64,000 nt of DNA. Origin: Lomentospora prolificans (Eukaryota > Ascomycota > Sordariomycetes > Microascales > Microascaceae). Numbering within the stretch: the first letter of the stretch is position 1; every line of letters starts with the position of its first letter. The stretch is from the NCBI GenBank assembly GCA_029532625.1, contig JARFXM010000009.1:3658001-3722000 (forward strand), written 5' to 3'. A program made the translations under genes and the position numbers. This document shows positions 1 through 12,308 of the stretch, one piece after another. A model generated the notes under the pieces. That model worked only from the letters and a program-made list of their open reading frames with translations, ran no database searches and had not been told where the DNA came from.

Positions 1-17
1 TTCTTTTCATCTAAAAG

Positions 18-1134
18 TTCGGGCCCACACAGAACGTAATTCTAACAAGCCAGCAGACCGTACGAGATCGTCTAACCACACTAGCAGCTGCTCCACCGAC
101 TCTCAATCCTAATACTGCTCCTCTAGGTGTGGAAGAGGACGATGATGACTATGAACCCGACTTCTATGCTGCTGAAGATACGGAACAGATATTGAATAAG
201 CTTGATAGCTCACCAACGGACTTGAAGCCACCTAGTTTCGACGATGCCCTGCAACTTGAGGCATTCACATTGGCTTCCGCTCCCCCACTCACAACAGATG
301 GGGCTGCTGCGATCGGCAAGCTGAGCATCTCCCAACTAGTCGAACAGCTTAACGCGGCTGAAGATCCAGCAGCCAAGAGGCCCAAAATCGGTTTCAACAG
401 GTTCGCGTCTAGTTTCGGGGACCGTGACTCTTTGGTGACTCTTCTGGTTCGGCTTGCGGCCCAGTCGACTGCCGGCTTAGACGATGTAGCTCCGAAGAAG
501 GAAGATGAAGATGCCAGTCCCTCAGCTTCGATAAGTGGCGAAATCCGTGGCGTTCTTCATACTTACATTGTTGACGATTTCCGAAAACGTATCGATGTAG
601 CTGTCGCATGGCTTTGTGAGGAGTGGCTAAACGACAAACTTCAGGCATCACGCTCACCGGATAGCCCGATACACTACGAGAAACTCGCACTGAAGTTGCT
701 AGACGGAATTCTTCCTTACCTGCACCCACAAGACAAGATCCTTACTCGATTCTTAGCTGAGATACCACAGCTCAGTCCAGCAATATTGTCTCGTATCAAG
801 CACATGTGTCGCGATCCAACAGTAGTTGGCCTTGCGTTAACAAGTTTACTTTATCTGATCATGATGAAGCCCCCAGTTCGCGAACTTGCCCTCGATACCG
901 TAGAGGGAATCTGGGAAGAATGTAAGTTGGAGGCTTCCACAGTTGATAACTGCTAGACCTGTTCATATCGTTGGCTAACATGGAACTTTCTTGCAATTAG
1001 ATGAGGACGCGAGGCCGACTGCCGGGAAGTACTTGGCTAAGTACAGGCCAGCCTGGCTTGAGAACGCTAAGCGCAAGGCTGAAATGTCCTTAACTCCACC
1101 CACGGCTACGGCCAACGGAGGTGTCACTGCATAG
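18..1134 (+). CDS. pta1: Pta1/symplekin-type mRNA cleavage and polyadenylation factor subunit (5' partial)
   Basis: This is the C-terminal part of a Pta1/symplekin scaffold of the nuclear pre-mRNA 3'-end processing complex (CPF/CPSF). The frame is open from about base 18; an in-frame TAA at 12-14 suggests that the window begins in an intron ending near base 17 or 32. One intron follows: donor GTAAGT at 922, branch ggctaac, acceptor AG at 1000. Splicing makes the junction codon TAT and gives the ending YEDARPTAGKYLAKYRP, with stop TAG at 1132-1134. An acidic stretch (EEDDDDYEPDFY) precedes a conserved helical region with LYLIMMKPPVRELALDTVEG, which I recognise from fungal Pta1. The N-terminal repeats lie outside the window. 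The family call is fairly sure, the exact 5' exon edge is not. Confidence 0.75.
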
Positions 1135-3864
1135 CTGCAACCCATTTGTATATTTAGCTGCTGCTCACCGTCTATCAACGCGGGTTGGAGGGTGGTTTTT
1201 AGTGTTTCGATGCTTGGGGTCCTAGCCAAATGTGCTTACGAGAGTATCGATGGCCCCCGGCGTGCACAGAAACTTGGGCAAGGAATTCGTAGTTCGAGGA
1301 GGTTTAAACCAAAAGCGTGGCGTTTAGGGCATACGACAACAAGCTAGTAGTGCCTCACAGTCTTTTTCATCCAGGCCTCACCGATGTATATAATTGTTTG
1401 ACTCCGAAGGAGGCAGGGAATCGAGGTATTGTTGGACCTAGGAAGGATACGCATCAGGTAAAGGGGACTACCATTCCTAGTCGGCGAGCCGCTGCCGGCC
1501 TATTATAACGACAACGAATGCAATTCAAATCCTCATCAAACTAATCCTCTCTTGTGATGTCTGGGCCGCACATCATTGAGGTTTTGTTGGCGACGGACGC
1601 AAGTCGCTAGCGACTGGGATATTCCCTGACCGAAGTAGCTGTCCATATCAACACCCACTAGCACCTCGAGGCTTGTTATGTTGGAAACACGGCGTGTAAG
1701 TGGCGTTCGTGGCTTCTGTCCATGGAAGCTAAGGGTGTGGCAGCCCACATCACACGAGAACACAGCATCACTGGCAATGGGTTTCCACTGCTTTCCCGGT
1801 GCTGGCTATATGAGGAGGGCTTCCCAGAAGTCAGTTAACCCCTGTCGCACACGCGGGCCCCAGGTGGGCTACTTTAGACAGAATTTCGCTTTCATGCTCG
1901 ATACCCTTGTTATATTACCGAACCATCGGATTTGGCCGAGAACAGGGGAAACTACTGGTTTTGTTGACAAGCAACTCTGATGACTGATTTTTCCCCTGTG
2001 AATAACATCGACGCTTACAAGCCAAGTCGCATTACGTCTACAAGCAGAGACCGAGAGGAAAAAGGGGAATTCTAGAGTTGAAGAGAGAAACACGACTCGA
2101 TAGCTCCGGTCGAGATCGGGTAGCAAACAGGAGCTTTTGTGCCCAGCTATGCTTTCTAGCCAGGTTTGTTTCCTCTCCTGCTCCGATCTTGCCGGACGCT
2201 TGGGCTCTCAAGTGATCGCTCGACAACGGTCGGCGAGATGGCGGGATAGGTGTCTGTGTGGCAGAAAGAGGACAGAGCCCGAAGTAGTACAACCAGTTGC
2301 CCGAGTTCGAATTCGCAAATAATATGTTCTAAACATCATCAATGGTAGTTGTGTAAATTGAAATGGATTTCATATCCGGGAAGCTCAACTGTTAGCGACA
2401 TCCAGCCTGCTCGCTACTTACTTCGTATTATCGAACAACATACTTCAGGCTATCCCTCTTCCCTCAGCGATTTAAGAGAAAAAAAGGCTACTATTATACT
2501 GTGTCACCAGAATGCCGGGGCAACGAGGAGGGAGCAAGAGCCGCTGCCCCGTCCGTTTGGGTGGCGACAAAAGCCAGCCAGGAATGTCCATCTACTGGGA
2601 GCCATCTAGGGCAGCACACCCGAGTGGCAGAAGAAGCCATCAAGCATCATGTTGCCAGCTGCGTCTTGCTTGCCTTCGCCTGGCTTGCCTTCGCCCTTCG
2701 CTTGCATTACAGGCTGGGGAGATGGTCGGGGCAATTGACGAAGGGTTCCTGGCCGTTCCCGTCCACATCCCGGGCTGGGTCGCTGCAGTGGGTCTCAACA
2801 GGGGCGCGCATGGATGCAGGGGATCGTCTAGCTCACGGCTGAAGATCTCACAGAAGTTTTAATAGGCCATCTTACCTAGGGTATCCCTTTGATAAAGAAG
2901 ACCTTCAAGATACATTTGTAGTAAGTTTCTGTTGATGACGCTGCTTTGACAAGGTCCCTTGTGTGTACTTGGCAATATGGTACCAGTCGTGTGCATCCAG
3001 CTGCAATTGAGACATTATTTTCAAGACACGCTGGATATGAAGCGACTCTCGACAACAGTCCCAAGCACAGAATCGAAACTCACGCCCACGGTTATTATAC
3101 CAGTACCCGCGCCCTGCTGATGGTATTGGGCCTGCCCTGGTGAAGAGCAAAAACACGGACCACCCCAATACGACAGAAGCGTGTACGAAGTTAGGAATGC
3201 GAGGTCTCCTGCATGTTCTCCAGGCGACGAGGTCCGGCATTCTGCACGCCACGCTCATTCCTTGAATAACAGTCCTTGCCTGCCATCAACTTGACCCTGA
3301 CTCCTTTTCCCGATCTCCCTCGCTTCTCTATTTCTTTCCCTATTTGATCGACGATATCGTCCTTCGCTAACACTCCCGCCGCAAATATCAATTCTAAACC
3401 GGCACCGATTCTAGCCTTTTCCTCCCGCCGTCGCGAGGAGCCAGATCTTCCCGAATTAGCAAAACGAGACCATCATCAATACCCTCCGTACCGTCTGGAT
3501 AAACCCGCCATCAGACACGTAAGGTTCCGATCGCTTTCCTCTCACGACATCACTTGTCCCAAGGCCGGTGCGAAAAATATTACCCGGCTCCGCAGCCTGC
3601 ACCAGTAGTACAAAGTTGAAGGTAGCGCCATCTTACAACTAGACGCTTTTGGTGGCTTTCTTTCAAAATACCCGAGCAACCAGCAAACAGGCAACGCGAC
3701 CCTTTGGAGAGACCGTCCAAACGGTCATTCGAACAAAATAAATATACCGACAAAAGCGGGGACTTACGAAGCACCATTGGAGCACCAGGCTTTCTCTTGT
3801 TCCACTTTTCCTCTTTCCCATTTCAGGTCTCGCTCTTTCTCTTAACGGACATGAACTTGTTACA
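1135..3864. other. Intergenic, no gene recognised
   Basis: About 2.7 kb between the Pta1 gene and the She3-like gene. Only short frames without recognisable domains were seen on either strand. A small direct duplication (ttgccttcgcctggc followed by ttgccttcgccc) sits near 2669-2697. The last 450 bases are pyrimidine-rich and probably form the promoter and leader of the gene starting at 3865. Confidence 0.6.
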
Positions 3865-5703
3865 ATGGCCAACCGCCTGATCAAACACCGAAAATCCAAA
3901 TCTTCTAGAAACCTCAAAGCCTCTATTTCTAGCGTATTCTCGTCCAGCGAAAAGGGTAAGTGCTCGAAACCGTGTCTACAAATCAGGGTGAAGAGTACAT
4001 GCGGAGAGATTCATGGACCTACTGCCACATCTGCGATGTACCTTCTGCCCAATACTATCGACCTCTATGCTGTTGTTCTACTAGTCCTGAAACAGCGCCC
4101 TCTCCCTTCACACGCTATTTCCACTATTGAGTCGCCCTCCTTCCATCAAGCGTCGTCTTTCCTTAAATGTTTAGCCCTTCATAACGCTCAATGATCCTTC
4201 CCCACGCGACGGTCCGAGATACCTACCTATGCAACTCACTCTCTTGCTCACCGCGCTTTCCCCTACTTTTTTGCGCTACCCTCTCATATCCTTGCTCTCC
4301 GCGGGCTGATTTTACTAACCCCAGAACCCGTGGTCATCGCAGAAACCCAGGAGCATACCCAGTTCCGTACCAGTACTAGCACCCCCGAGCCTCCCGCAGG
4401 TGCAGATGTGTCGGGATCTTCCAACCCTACTCGACACGGCCACTCGCAGAGCATGACGGCCACAAGCACCTACTATTCGCATAACCCGCCAACATCGAGA
4501 CGGAAACCTACTCCAGAGCCACCGTCGAACGCTGTCTCTACATCACACAACCCCGGTACTACGTCTAAAATGTTGTCGACTATCCGGACCGTCCCTAGCT
4601 TTGAAGGAGTTCTGTCAGACACTAGCTCAGACGCACCATCCGTTAATACAAAAACTTCGGCATTCTCTTCTAGCTCAGTGACGAGCAACGCCAGCGCCGT
4701 CTCTATGACGAGCAACCAAGTCGATGACCATTTGCCTACTGTCCGATTAAAGGTTGACTCATCGAGTACGTGGGTGGGCAGAGAGTCAAATGAAGGCCCC
4801 CTTCCGAGGCTCAGTCGCGAGAGCGCCACGTCACGCCAACAACTGTCTTCGCATCTCTCGCACTCTCGCGCAGCCGAAAGTCCCAGCAACAATGCCCCGA
4901 CTCTCTCTTTAGAACCACATGATCCACCGCCCGCCCAACCCTGGGACTCAACCATAGGGAAGGCCGGGTTAGGGAAAACCGGACGTGTGATCAACAAACT
5001 TGTGGGTGACAACGAGGCCCTCAAACGAGATATTAAGATCGAAAGGTTACGGGCCGATGAGGCGAAACAAGCAGCAAAGCTTGTCGAGGATAAGATGGAA
5101 AGATTGGTACAAGACTATGAAAGTCGACTTCTCGAGGCCAACGTTACGAAAACGCTACTTGCCCGCAAAGAGCGGCAGGTTGAATCACTCAACTCTGCCA
5201 TCGAGATCGAACGGAGAAAGGCTTCAATCGCCCTGGACCGGGAGCGCAACTGGCGCGATGAGATGGAGAAGGCTCAACGCGATGCCAAACTGCAGGTTGA
5301 AGACGCCAATACCCATGCAATGCTCATGGAGGGCCGGTATAATTCCATATCGTCCCACTGGAGGGACCAAGGCGAGGAGGTTAAGCGGTCAACCACTAAA
5401 TTACGCAGAGATATCGTGGAACTCATCGAGGAAAGGCGGAGAGACGACGAGAAGATAATAACGCTCCAGGAGCTCTGTGACCAACAAGATAGCAGTATCA
5501 AAGAATTAATCCGCCAGAAGGAGGAGATCGCTAGGCAGTTCGAGGCTTATAAGCAGGAGCAAGAGAACTGGCTGAGGGATGTCAAAGTCAACGCGCTCTC
5601 TAGGGAGCAGGAGCAAGAACAGCTACTCGAAGAAACAAGGCAAACGCTGGCCAAGTTGAAATGGGCTCTGAATGTTAAGGAAAACGTTCGAGGAGCTCAA
5701 TGA
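3865..5703 (+). CDS. She3-like coiled-coil protein (SWI5-dependent HO expression protein 3 family)
   Basis: Two exons, 3865-3955 and 4325-5703, give 489 residues. The 369-nt intron has donor GTAAGT at 3956 and acceptor ccccag at 4324; joining makes a GAA codon and keeps the frame. Residues 1-30 are basic and Ser-rich (MANRLIKHRKSKSSRN). A long Ser/Thr/Pro-rich disordered region follows to about residue 210. From GKTGRVINKLVGDNEALKRD to the end it is almost continuous coiled coil rich in E, K, R and Q, ending NVKENVRGAQ. In yeast, She3 links the myosin Myo4 to the RNA-binding protein She2 for ASH1 mRNA transport; mould proteins of this architecture carry the She3 name, but that role in moulds is only inferred. 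It could be an unrelated coiled-coil protein. The intron is the longest coding intron in this window. Confidence 0.6.
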
Positions 5704-7422
5704 GCCCTGTACCAGGCGCCGCAGGGATCCAAGTGATTTCACAACCTCCTGGGCCCAGTCATCACCACAGACTTGGTATATTTTCTGCCGCCCTTATCTA
5801 TCAGCCGCTACCTCCCGCTTCAGGCGGTGTCGTTCAATCGCCAACCCGAAGCGAATGCTCCTTCGTGCTCACAACGCGCGACACATCACCGACTTGCAAA
5901 AACGTGGGCGCCCCCCCTTTTCCGCCTACCGCTCGCACCAACCTCTCTCCATGCATCTGTCACAATTATCTTTTCAGCTACCAGACTCAACAGATCACGT
6001 CGTTCAGCCCGGTAACTAAGTATACATCTTGTTTACCATCCCACGCATCCACCCTATCTTTCGACAGGAGACGGAATGACGACCGTATCATTCTGAACCC
6101 GCTCACTACCTTCTTCGTTTCATCTATATCTTTCTATTTCTCAACGTTTCATTTCATCGGGTGGCGTTTAGAGGCAAGAGACGACTGGGACGTACTCGTG
6201 TTTTTTATTGCCAGGTTATATACTCACAGCACCAAGACCATTGAAAATTGGGGGATACACAGACAACGAATGATGCTTACAGCCTACATACGCACTGCCT
6301 TGCCTTCCAAGGCCACTCATTTACGACATTTCTTTTTCTTTTTTTTCTTCTATTTTTCAATTCATCCTCACCCCTCTTTGTTTGCAAGAAGCGCTCGGTG
6401 GTTAGGTTGAAAGCGGACAACGCAACAGGGGCTAGGGCACCTCATATTCTAATCAGTGAATTGACAACCTAACAATGGATGAGAATGTAATGTTTTGAGA
6501 TCATCCATTGGGAAATGATTATACCCTACTTGATTTGGCTAGGATCCATGGTTTTTTTCTCTAAATACAGCAGCTCACAGTGCATCTAGATGACAACTAC
6601 TCTCTGATGGTGACCTTTAATTCCATGTTCATCCATTATAGTTGGCGTCAAGTTGACTAGGTGCTAAGTGCATTGGACTATGAGGTAGGTAATATGATGA
6701 AACGAGACCGTTCGTGTATAGATTCAGGCTTCCATCCAACCTGCTACCCTTTGTTCTACCCTTTGTTCATCTCCTTCAACTCGCCCTTATATAGAAAGTG
6801 ATGAGTACTATACTGCAATAGGCCTCTGAACCCACCCCTATTATCTTACTTGGGTAATGGAAAGCTAGCGGAATAAACCTAAGAGCAACGTATCAAACGC
6901 AGGTCTAGTTAAAGATATAAGCAGTCTGTCCCTGCATGAGAGAGAGTGAGGTGCCTAGGCAATATTACTATATAAATGTAGGAACATAGCCATGCTATAA
7001 GGCTATAACTGCATAGTTTACCTTCAAGAGGTAAGTAGGGCCTAACAAGATAAATGCTGAATACTCCTTTCACCAAGATTGTCGGGAGAATATCAACAAC
7101 AGCTAGAGGCAGTGTAGAGAAGGCTTAGATGGTCCAAAGAGAGGTACACCACTTTTCACCCCAATCTCCATCTCTCCTTCCGTCTTCATGCCTTTACTCA
7201 CTCTCGACAAGTACTTTAAGTCGAAGATCTCTTCAACCCAAGAGTAGATGGTTTGCCTTCTCCACGGCAGCTATTGACCTTCGTCCACATAACATCCTTT
7301 CCCATTCTCCCCGACCTTGATCATTGTTCTAACCACGGTCGACTTAGTCTTCTTCGGCAGTCTCTCTCCTCCCAACCCACAGCCTACGTCAAATGGTCGC
7401 GATCTGACGCGCTGGTGCTATC
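5704..7422. other. Intergenic; CpG-poor, TpA-rich middle and CT-rich leader
   Basis: The first 700 bases after the She3-like stop are pyrimidine-rich and hold long frames in two phases, but nothing recognisable; they are probably 3' UTR. The stretch 6480-7125 is richer in A+T and has about nine CG dinucleotides in 650 bases, fewer than its surroundings, as expected of an old mutated repeat. From 7129 to 7422 the sequence is pyrimidine-rich and looks like the leader of the next gene. No RNA gene was seen. Confidence 0.5.
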
Positions 7423-10400
7423 ATGTCGCTCGTAGAGTTTTACGTTGCATCCCTCTCGCCCCTACTCCCCGATGGCGTCAAACACGTTCTGGAGCTGGTC
7501 AAAAAGAATAGGATGCCGGTAAGGATTCTCAGCTCAACTCGAGGGAGTCCGCATGAATCTGTAACTAACGTACTCGCCCAGTTCGTCGAAATTCTCTACG
7601 AACCAACCGCATCTTGGTTTCAGTGCCTTGTTCTGGACAACCAGAAACGCGCTTTGGCTCACTTCTTGCAGTCTACCCTATTTGAGATAGTAGACCGCGA
7701 GGCCGAGGACCTCATACCTGGTCCACTATCCGACGATTTCGAGTTCACAGTTGAAGATCGCGTGGCTCCAGATTGGCGCCCTCTCATTGGAACTGTCGAG
7801 AACGTTGCGGAGTATGACCCTTACAGGTATCCAGAGGCTTTCAAAAACTTCCCGGCCAAAGCAGTTTGGCAAGACCTGCAGACAAGCTATCCTCCCACCA
7901 AACTCAACGTGACAGGACTCTTGATGCGGGAGGATGATCCGTCGTGGTCTCTTAAGAGATTTTCGAAGCTTGTCGATTGCGAAGTCTCTCATAACTTCGG
8001 TCAAGACATTATTTATCTTGGTGCCGCGGATCAGACCCGTATAGATGCTGCTGTCCGAAAGCTAGCCATGCTTTTCAATCATAGGGTAAGTATACTGGAC
8101 GAACGTTGTAGCAATCCAGCAGGAGGTTATGCTAATGTTACGCCCTGGTAGAAACATGGAGCACTTCCAGCCTCCCATTTCATCCTTCCGCCTCATCCAC
8201 GAACCCCTTACCAGCTTGATGTGCGACGAATTTCAGACTTCAGCATAGCCCAGTCCACAATCCTGAAAACGCCATCAGCCCAGGCTGAAGGCGAATATAG
8301 GAATCTGTACACTAAGGGCCATATTGTAACGTACCGTATTCCAGGATCTACCCAACCAGCCTGCCCAGCACTTAGGGAGTTTTCCTTCGCTAGAGAGAAC
8401 TACACCCCTGGCGAATCTCGGATCTTCTCCCCGTTTGCAGATGGCTTGTATAGGGCCATTAAGCTTTCGGAACGGATCACAAGCATCTCACCAACAGCAA
8501 GATTCTGGAGGACCTTGAATGACACCAAAGTAAGTGGTGCAGTACTAGCAAAGGAGTTGGCCTTTAGCCCCGTGTCCTATGACGACGAACAGGGAAAAGA
8601 TCGTATCCTAGGTTGGGTCCGCAATATTGAGAACGTCCCTCCTTTGGACGCGCTGACACCGGTTTCACCGGCGCCCAACAATCCCCTTCCTATTTCCGAA
8701 AGCTCCTCGTTCTCGCCCGTGGGTTTCGAAGGCGATCGTCCAAAGCCCTTCGTTCCCGAATTCGATGAAAGAACTAAACTCCCGGACCTAAGTCAAGGCC
8801 ACCCACGGACGAAGCAGGTCTCTGAGCCCATCCCGGGACACCCGCCAGTCGATCTCCTCGGACCCATTGAGGAGACCCTCCGAAATGCCGCCTTGACAGA
8901 AACAACTGGCCCTTCCTACCTATTATGCCCTCAAACTAAGCAATCCAAGAGCACAAATTCAACTCGTCTAAGCCTCATAGACCTCCCCATCCCCCCAAAC
9001 GTGAGGGGCACCGACATAGTAGCTATGGACTCGAGGACGCGAGGCCAGGTGGATAGTCTCCTAAGCTTTGATCATGGCCAAGACAACTTAGAAAACCTGA
9101 TCGCGCCCTTGAATCCCATCACTGCCTCATCGCGGCCATCTCGGAAGCCGCTCCTAGCGGAGGAGAGTATTTACAAGGAATATCATCAGACAATGAGCCA
9201 AAAGTCCGGGACTCGAATCAAGAAGAAGGCCATGGGAAGTAAAGAAAATGTACCTTCTCTTGATAAAGCATCTACGCCAACTGCTAGGCCCTCCGACCTT
9301 CGAAAATGCCGCGGCATCGGCCTCATGGGTGGCCCTCTAACGAACCGAAAATTACCGGCAATCACGGAAGACAGCGCTATCGATAGGAGAGCCTTTAAGA
9401 GCGCTCTGGAAGATCGCCTCTTACAAATGGTTAACAGCGCAAAGGGACTCATTGGACGAATCGAATTACGCTTCATATTTGGTCGCATCGTCATGGAGAA
9501 TATTGACGAAGGAGCGGTTAACTTTTCGGGCAGCGGAGCTGAAAGGGCTTGCTTCGACCCGCGCCATCTTCTTCGGGAACTGGCTATCTTCGACGAATCT
9601 AACGTCCGGTTTCATCCAGCCCTTTCTGTATATGGGCAAGATGCCGATCGGCTAGTAAGTGTCGTCTGGAGTTCCCCGTGTGGCAATAGGCACACCTGGA
9701 AGTTGCAATCGACTGAGGTCACCTACAATATCAACTGCCGCGATACTCAAACGGGTGCAAAGTTTACCGTGGTGGCGAGGCCAGAAGACTCCTCTTTCAT
9801 CTTTGAATCCCACAACAGTGGCAGCTTTGTCGACTTGATATACATCCATTGCCCCAATAGATCATGGGATCTTAACGTCACCCTTAAGAATACCGACACA
9901 GACTACTTCCAGCAAAAATATGCAGAATTCGCCCAGTCTATAGTAAACAGTATGGATATGTAAGTTCCGACCACAGTTACCAAGTGTGCATAGTATGGGG
10001 CTAATAACTTGGATCTCTGTTAGCGAATCTACATTCTTTAGCAAACCCCAGCTGAAGTTTGAAGTAAGTTCTAACCGTGGCGTCGCTGTCGACCAGGTAC
10101 GAGTATGCCATATCGCGCATTATAAGAGTTCCCATCACGAGGAAGTACATCTCGATGTCGTAATGTGGCAGGACACATATTTAGCCGTCGAAATCTCAGA
10201 AGAACCTAGCAAAGATACGCGAACCATCAATGTGACAGCTTCGCGCAAGGCTGCTAGACGAGGCCTGGCAAATACCTGGTACGAGGCATCTCTTTCATCT
10301 CGCAATCTTGAGATGGCATTTAAAGAGAATGAAATGATGGAATTTGGTGACGAATCTCAGTGGACGGTGAATGAGCTGAAAGAGAATGGATCATTTGAGA

Positions 10401-10582
10401 ACCTCTATTCCACAGCTGTGAGAATGATTGAGAGGATTGACTGCATTGGTGATGTGAACGATAACGGCTGGAACACGTTTCGTGTAGAAAACAAGAAGGT
10501 TGAGAATCGCGCGCCCATCCTACTAGGAGATGAGCGGTTGTCTAGTGACAGTCCTCAGTTCGTGCCACAGATGGACTGGTAA
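7423..10582 (+). CDS. Uncharacterised conserved-looking fungal protein, 988 aa, four exons
   Basis: Four exons are supported: 7423-7518, 7582-8085, 8152-9959 and 10024-10582. The introns are 63, 66 and 64 nt with donors GTAAGG, GTAAGT and GTAAGT, branch-like sites ctaac, gctaat and ctaataa, and acceptors CAG, TAG and TAG; all joins keep the frame. Residues 1-200 form a compact, mixed region. A polar Ser/Pro/Lys-rich linker (about 300-520) follows. A well-ordered C-terminal half starts near LIGRIELRFIFGRI and contains many alternating hydrophobic strands. No signal peptide or membrane segment is seen. The layout recalls a family of uncharacterised ascomycete proteins (possibly DUF7905), but I am not sure of this. 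I can assign no function. The first ATG at 7423 was chosen because a CT-rich leader precedes it. Confidence 0.75.
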
Positions 10583-10785
10583 CGAGCGGAGAGCGCATTG
10601 TTAGTGAGTAGGATTCATACATTGAGCAATACATCGAGAAGTACCAAGGGACCTATCTCCAGGCTTAGCAAAGGAGGCTACTAGGCGGTATTCTGGCACG
10701 CCATAGCCAAAGAGCCTTGTATTCATGGTGTGAAGTATACATGAATGTCAAACAATACGTTACGGACTAACATCCTAGCAGTCCA

Positions 10786-12308
10786 CTATATATAGTTCGA
10801 TTTCCGCCCGGCTTCCTTGCTATGGATCTCATTCCATTGGTATACTTGTAAACACATTCCCTCCATGGTCGTACACACAGGTTTATACCCAAGGCCACCC
10901 TGCTCAGGGGGCTTCCTAGCTGGAGAATCGTCGATGATAACGTTTGCAGAAGTCGTGAAACAGGCAGGCTGAAGCCAATATAGAGGGAATCCAGGTTCGG
11001 AGAAGACAAGCTTTAGTAGAGGGAATTTCCACAAAAGGATGCAGTACCACTCAATCAGCTGCGCAAGGAGTAATAAGAGCACAGGGGGCGGGTACTGGAT
11101 GACGGGCGGATTCTTGGCTACGGTGGTGCGGGCGAGCGTATAGTAGTCTTCAAAGATGAGCGGGGGTCCAGCATCAGTGACTAGGAAAGGACGGGCTGCT
11201 AAGGAGCGAGCGTGTGGGGACAGGAGTCGCTGCTCGTAGACTAGATGGGCCATTGCGACGTTTCGGCTGTTGACCCAGTTTTGCATCCAAGGTGCGCTAA
11301 AGGTTGGTGAAGGACCTTGCTGGTTCAGGAGAAGACCAAGAACGGGATCCTGCGGACCACCGTAGATGGGGCTACCGGGACGGATAATGCCGGTGCGGAA
11401 ACCGCCTGGCTTGGTGAGGTCGGCACCTTCAGCACCGGGAGGGAACTCGTTTGCGTCACAGACGAGCCGTTCGGCAACGGCTTTAGTATGAGCATAGTTC
11501 CCGAAGAACTGGTCTGGGGATCGGACTGGTTTGCTGAAGTCATCCTCAGTGATAATTTGCGTGTAGCGCCGGGGCTCGCTCTCCCAAGGCGGGAAGAAGA
11601 AGTCGATGGGAAGCTGGCCGACGCTAGAGCTCGAGGTGGCGATGAAGACATCCGCGCCGGCCTTGCGAGCAGCAGCTAGCGAGTTTGCGGTGCCGTTGAC
11701 GTTGACGCGCGCACACCGATCGTAGACAAGCGGATGACGCTCCGAAGGGCTAATGGTAGCGGCGATGTGGAAAACGGTGAGTGGCAGGTTGCTGACGGAG
11801 TCGGGCCATGGCTTCAAGTAGGCGGCGGAAGTGGCCTCGGGCGAGGTAATGTCCGCAAGGGCAACGTCGACCTGGGCCCCGAGGCCGGAAAGTAGCTCTG
11901 GATGAATCGGGGCGCGGAAGTCGACGATACGCAGGGAGGAAGGAGGCTGGCCACGCGCGAGCAGCTGTAACACTAGGGTGCTACCAACGAGACCTGGCGC
12001 ATTCCGCTCATGTCAGCTTGGGGGTCCAGTATGGATGACATGGGACGTGATGTGCACGAACCTGATCCACCCACGATGATATACCTCCGGTCCAGCTTCG
12101 GTGGCAGGTGGGGTGTCCAATCGATGGGATTCTCCTCGATGCGGCGGTAGGTTTCGATGATCTCTTCCTTCGTCCAGCGATGAGGGGAAACCTTGAGCGC
12201 GTCTGCCGGGGTGGTCCGCATGACATTGTTGATCTTGGCCAGCCAGAGGGCAAAGGCGACGGCCGCCGCCGCGCCACCTCCGAGGACGGCGGGGATTGTC
12301 TCAGGCAT
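10786..12308 (-). CDS. Membrane-associated NAD(P)-dependent 3-beta-HSD-like dehydrogenase (extended SDR)
   Basis: Two exons on the minus strand, 12308-12062 and 11993-10786, give 484 residues. The 68-nt intron (donor GTTCGT, branch gctgac, acceptor GCGCCAG) splits the nucleotide-binding motif; joining restores YIIVGGSGLVG, with glycines at 80, 83 and 86. The catalytic pattern of the family is visible: a Ser run in TSSSSVG near residue 204 and Y249-x3-K253 in NYAHTKA. Residues 5-25 are hydrophobic, as are about 390-420 (VLLLLLAQLIEWYCILLW), so it is probably bound to a membrane such as the ER. Related enzymes oxidise 3-beta-hydroxy groups of sterols or act on other lipids; the substrate here is unknown. 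It converges with the preceding gene, 203 bases apart. Confidence 0.85.

Noticed and set aside
2295..2325. A gagttcgaattc word resembling a tRNA B box
   Set aside because: No matching A box or cloverleaf stems were seen around it.
5700..6410. A 236-codon plus-strand frame overlapping the She3-like stop
   Set aside because: It has no domain, has a biased composition from CT-rich sequence, and overlaps the end of a supported gene.
6798..6860. GTGATGA followed by CTGA words, as in a box C/D snoRNA
   Set aside because: No terminal stem or second box pair could be found; such short words arise by chance.
10062..10096. GTAAGT, CTAAC and CCAG within the last exon of the 988-residue protein
   Set aside because: The span of about 33 bases is too short for an intron.
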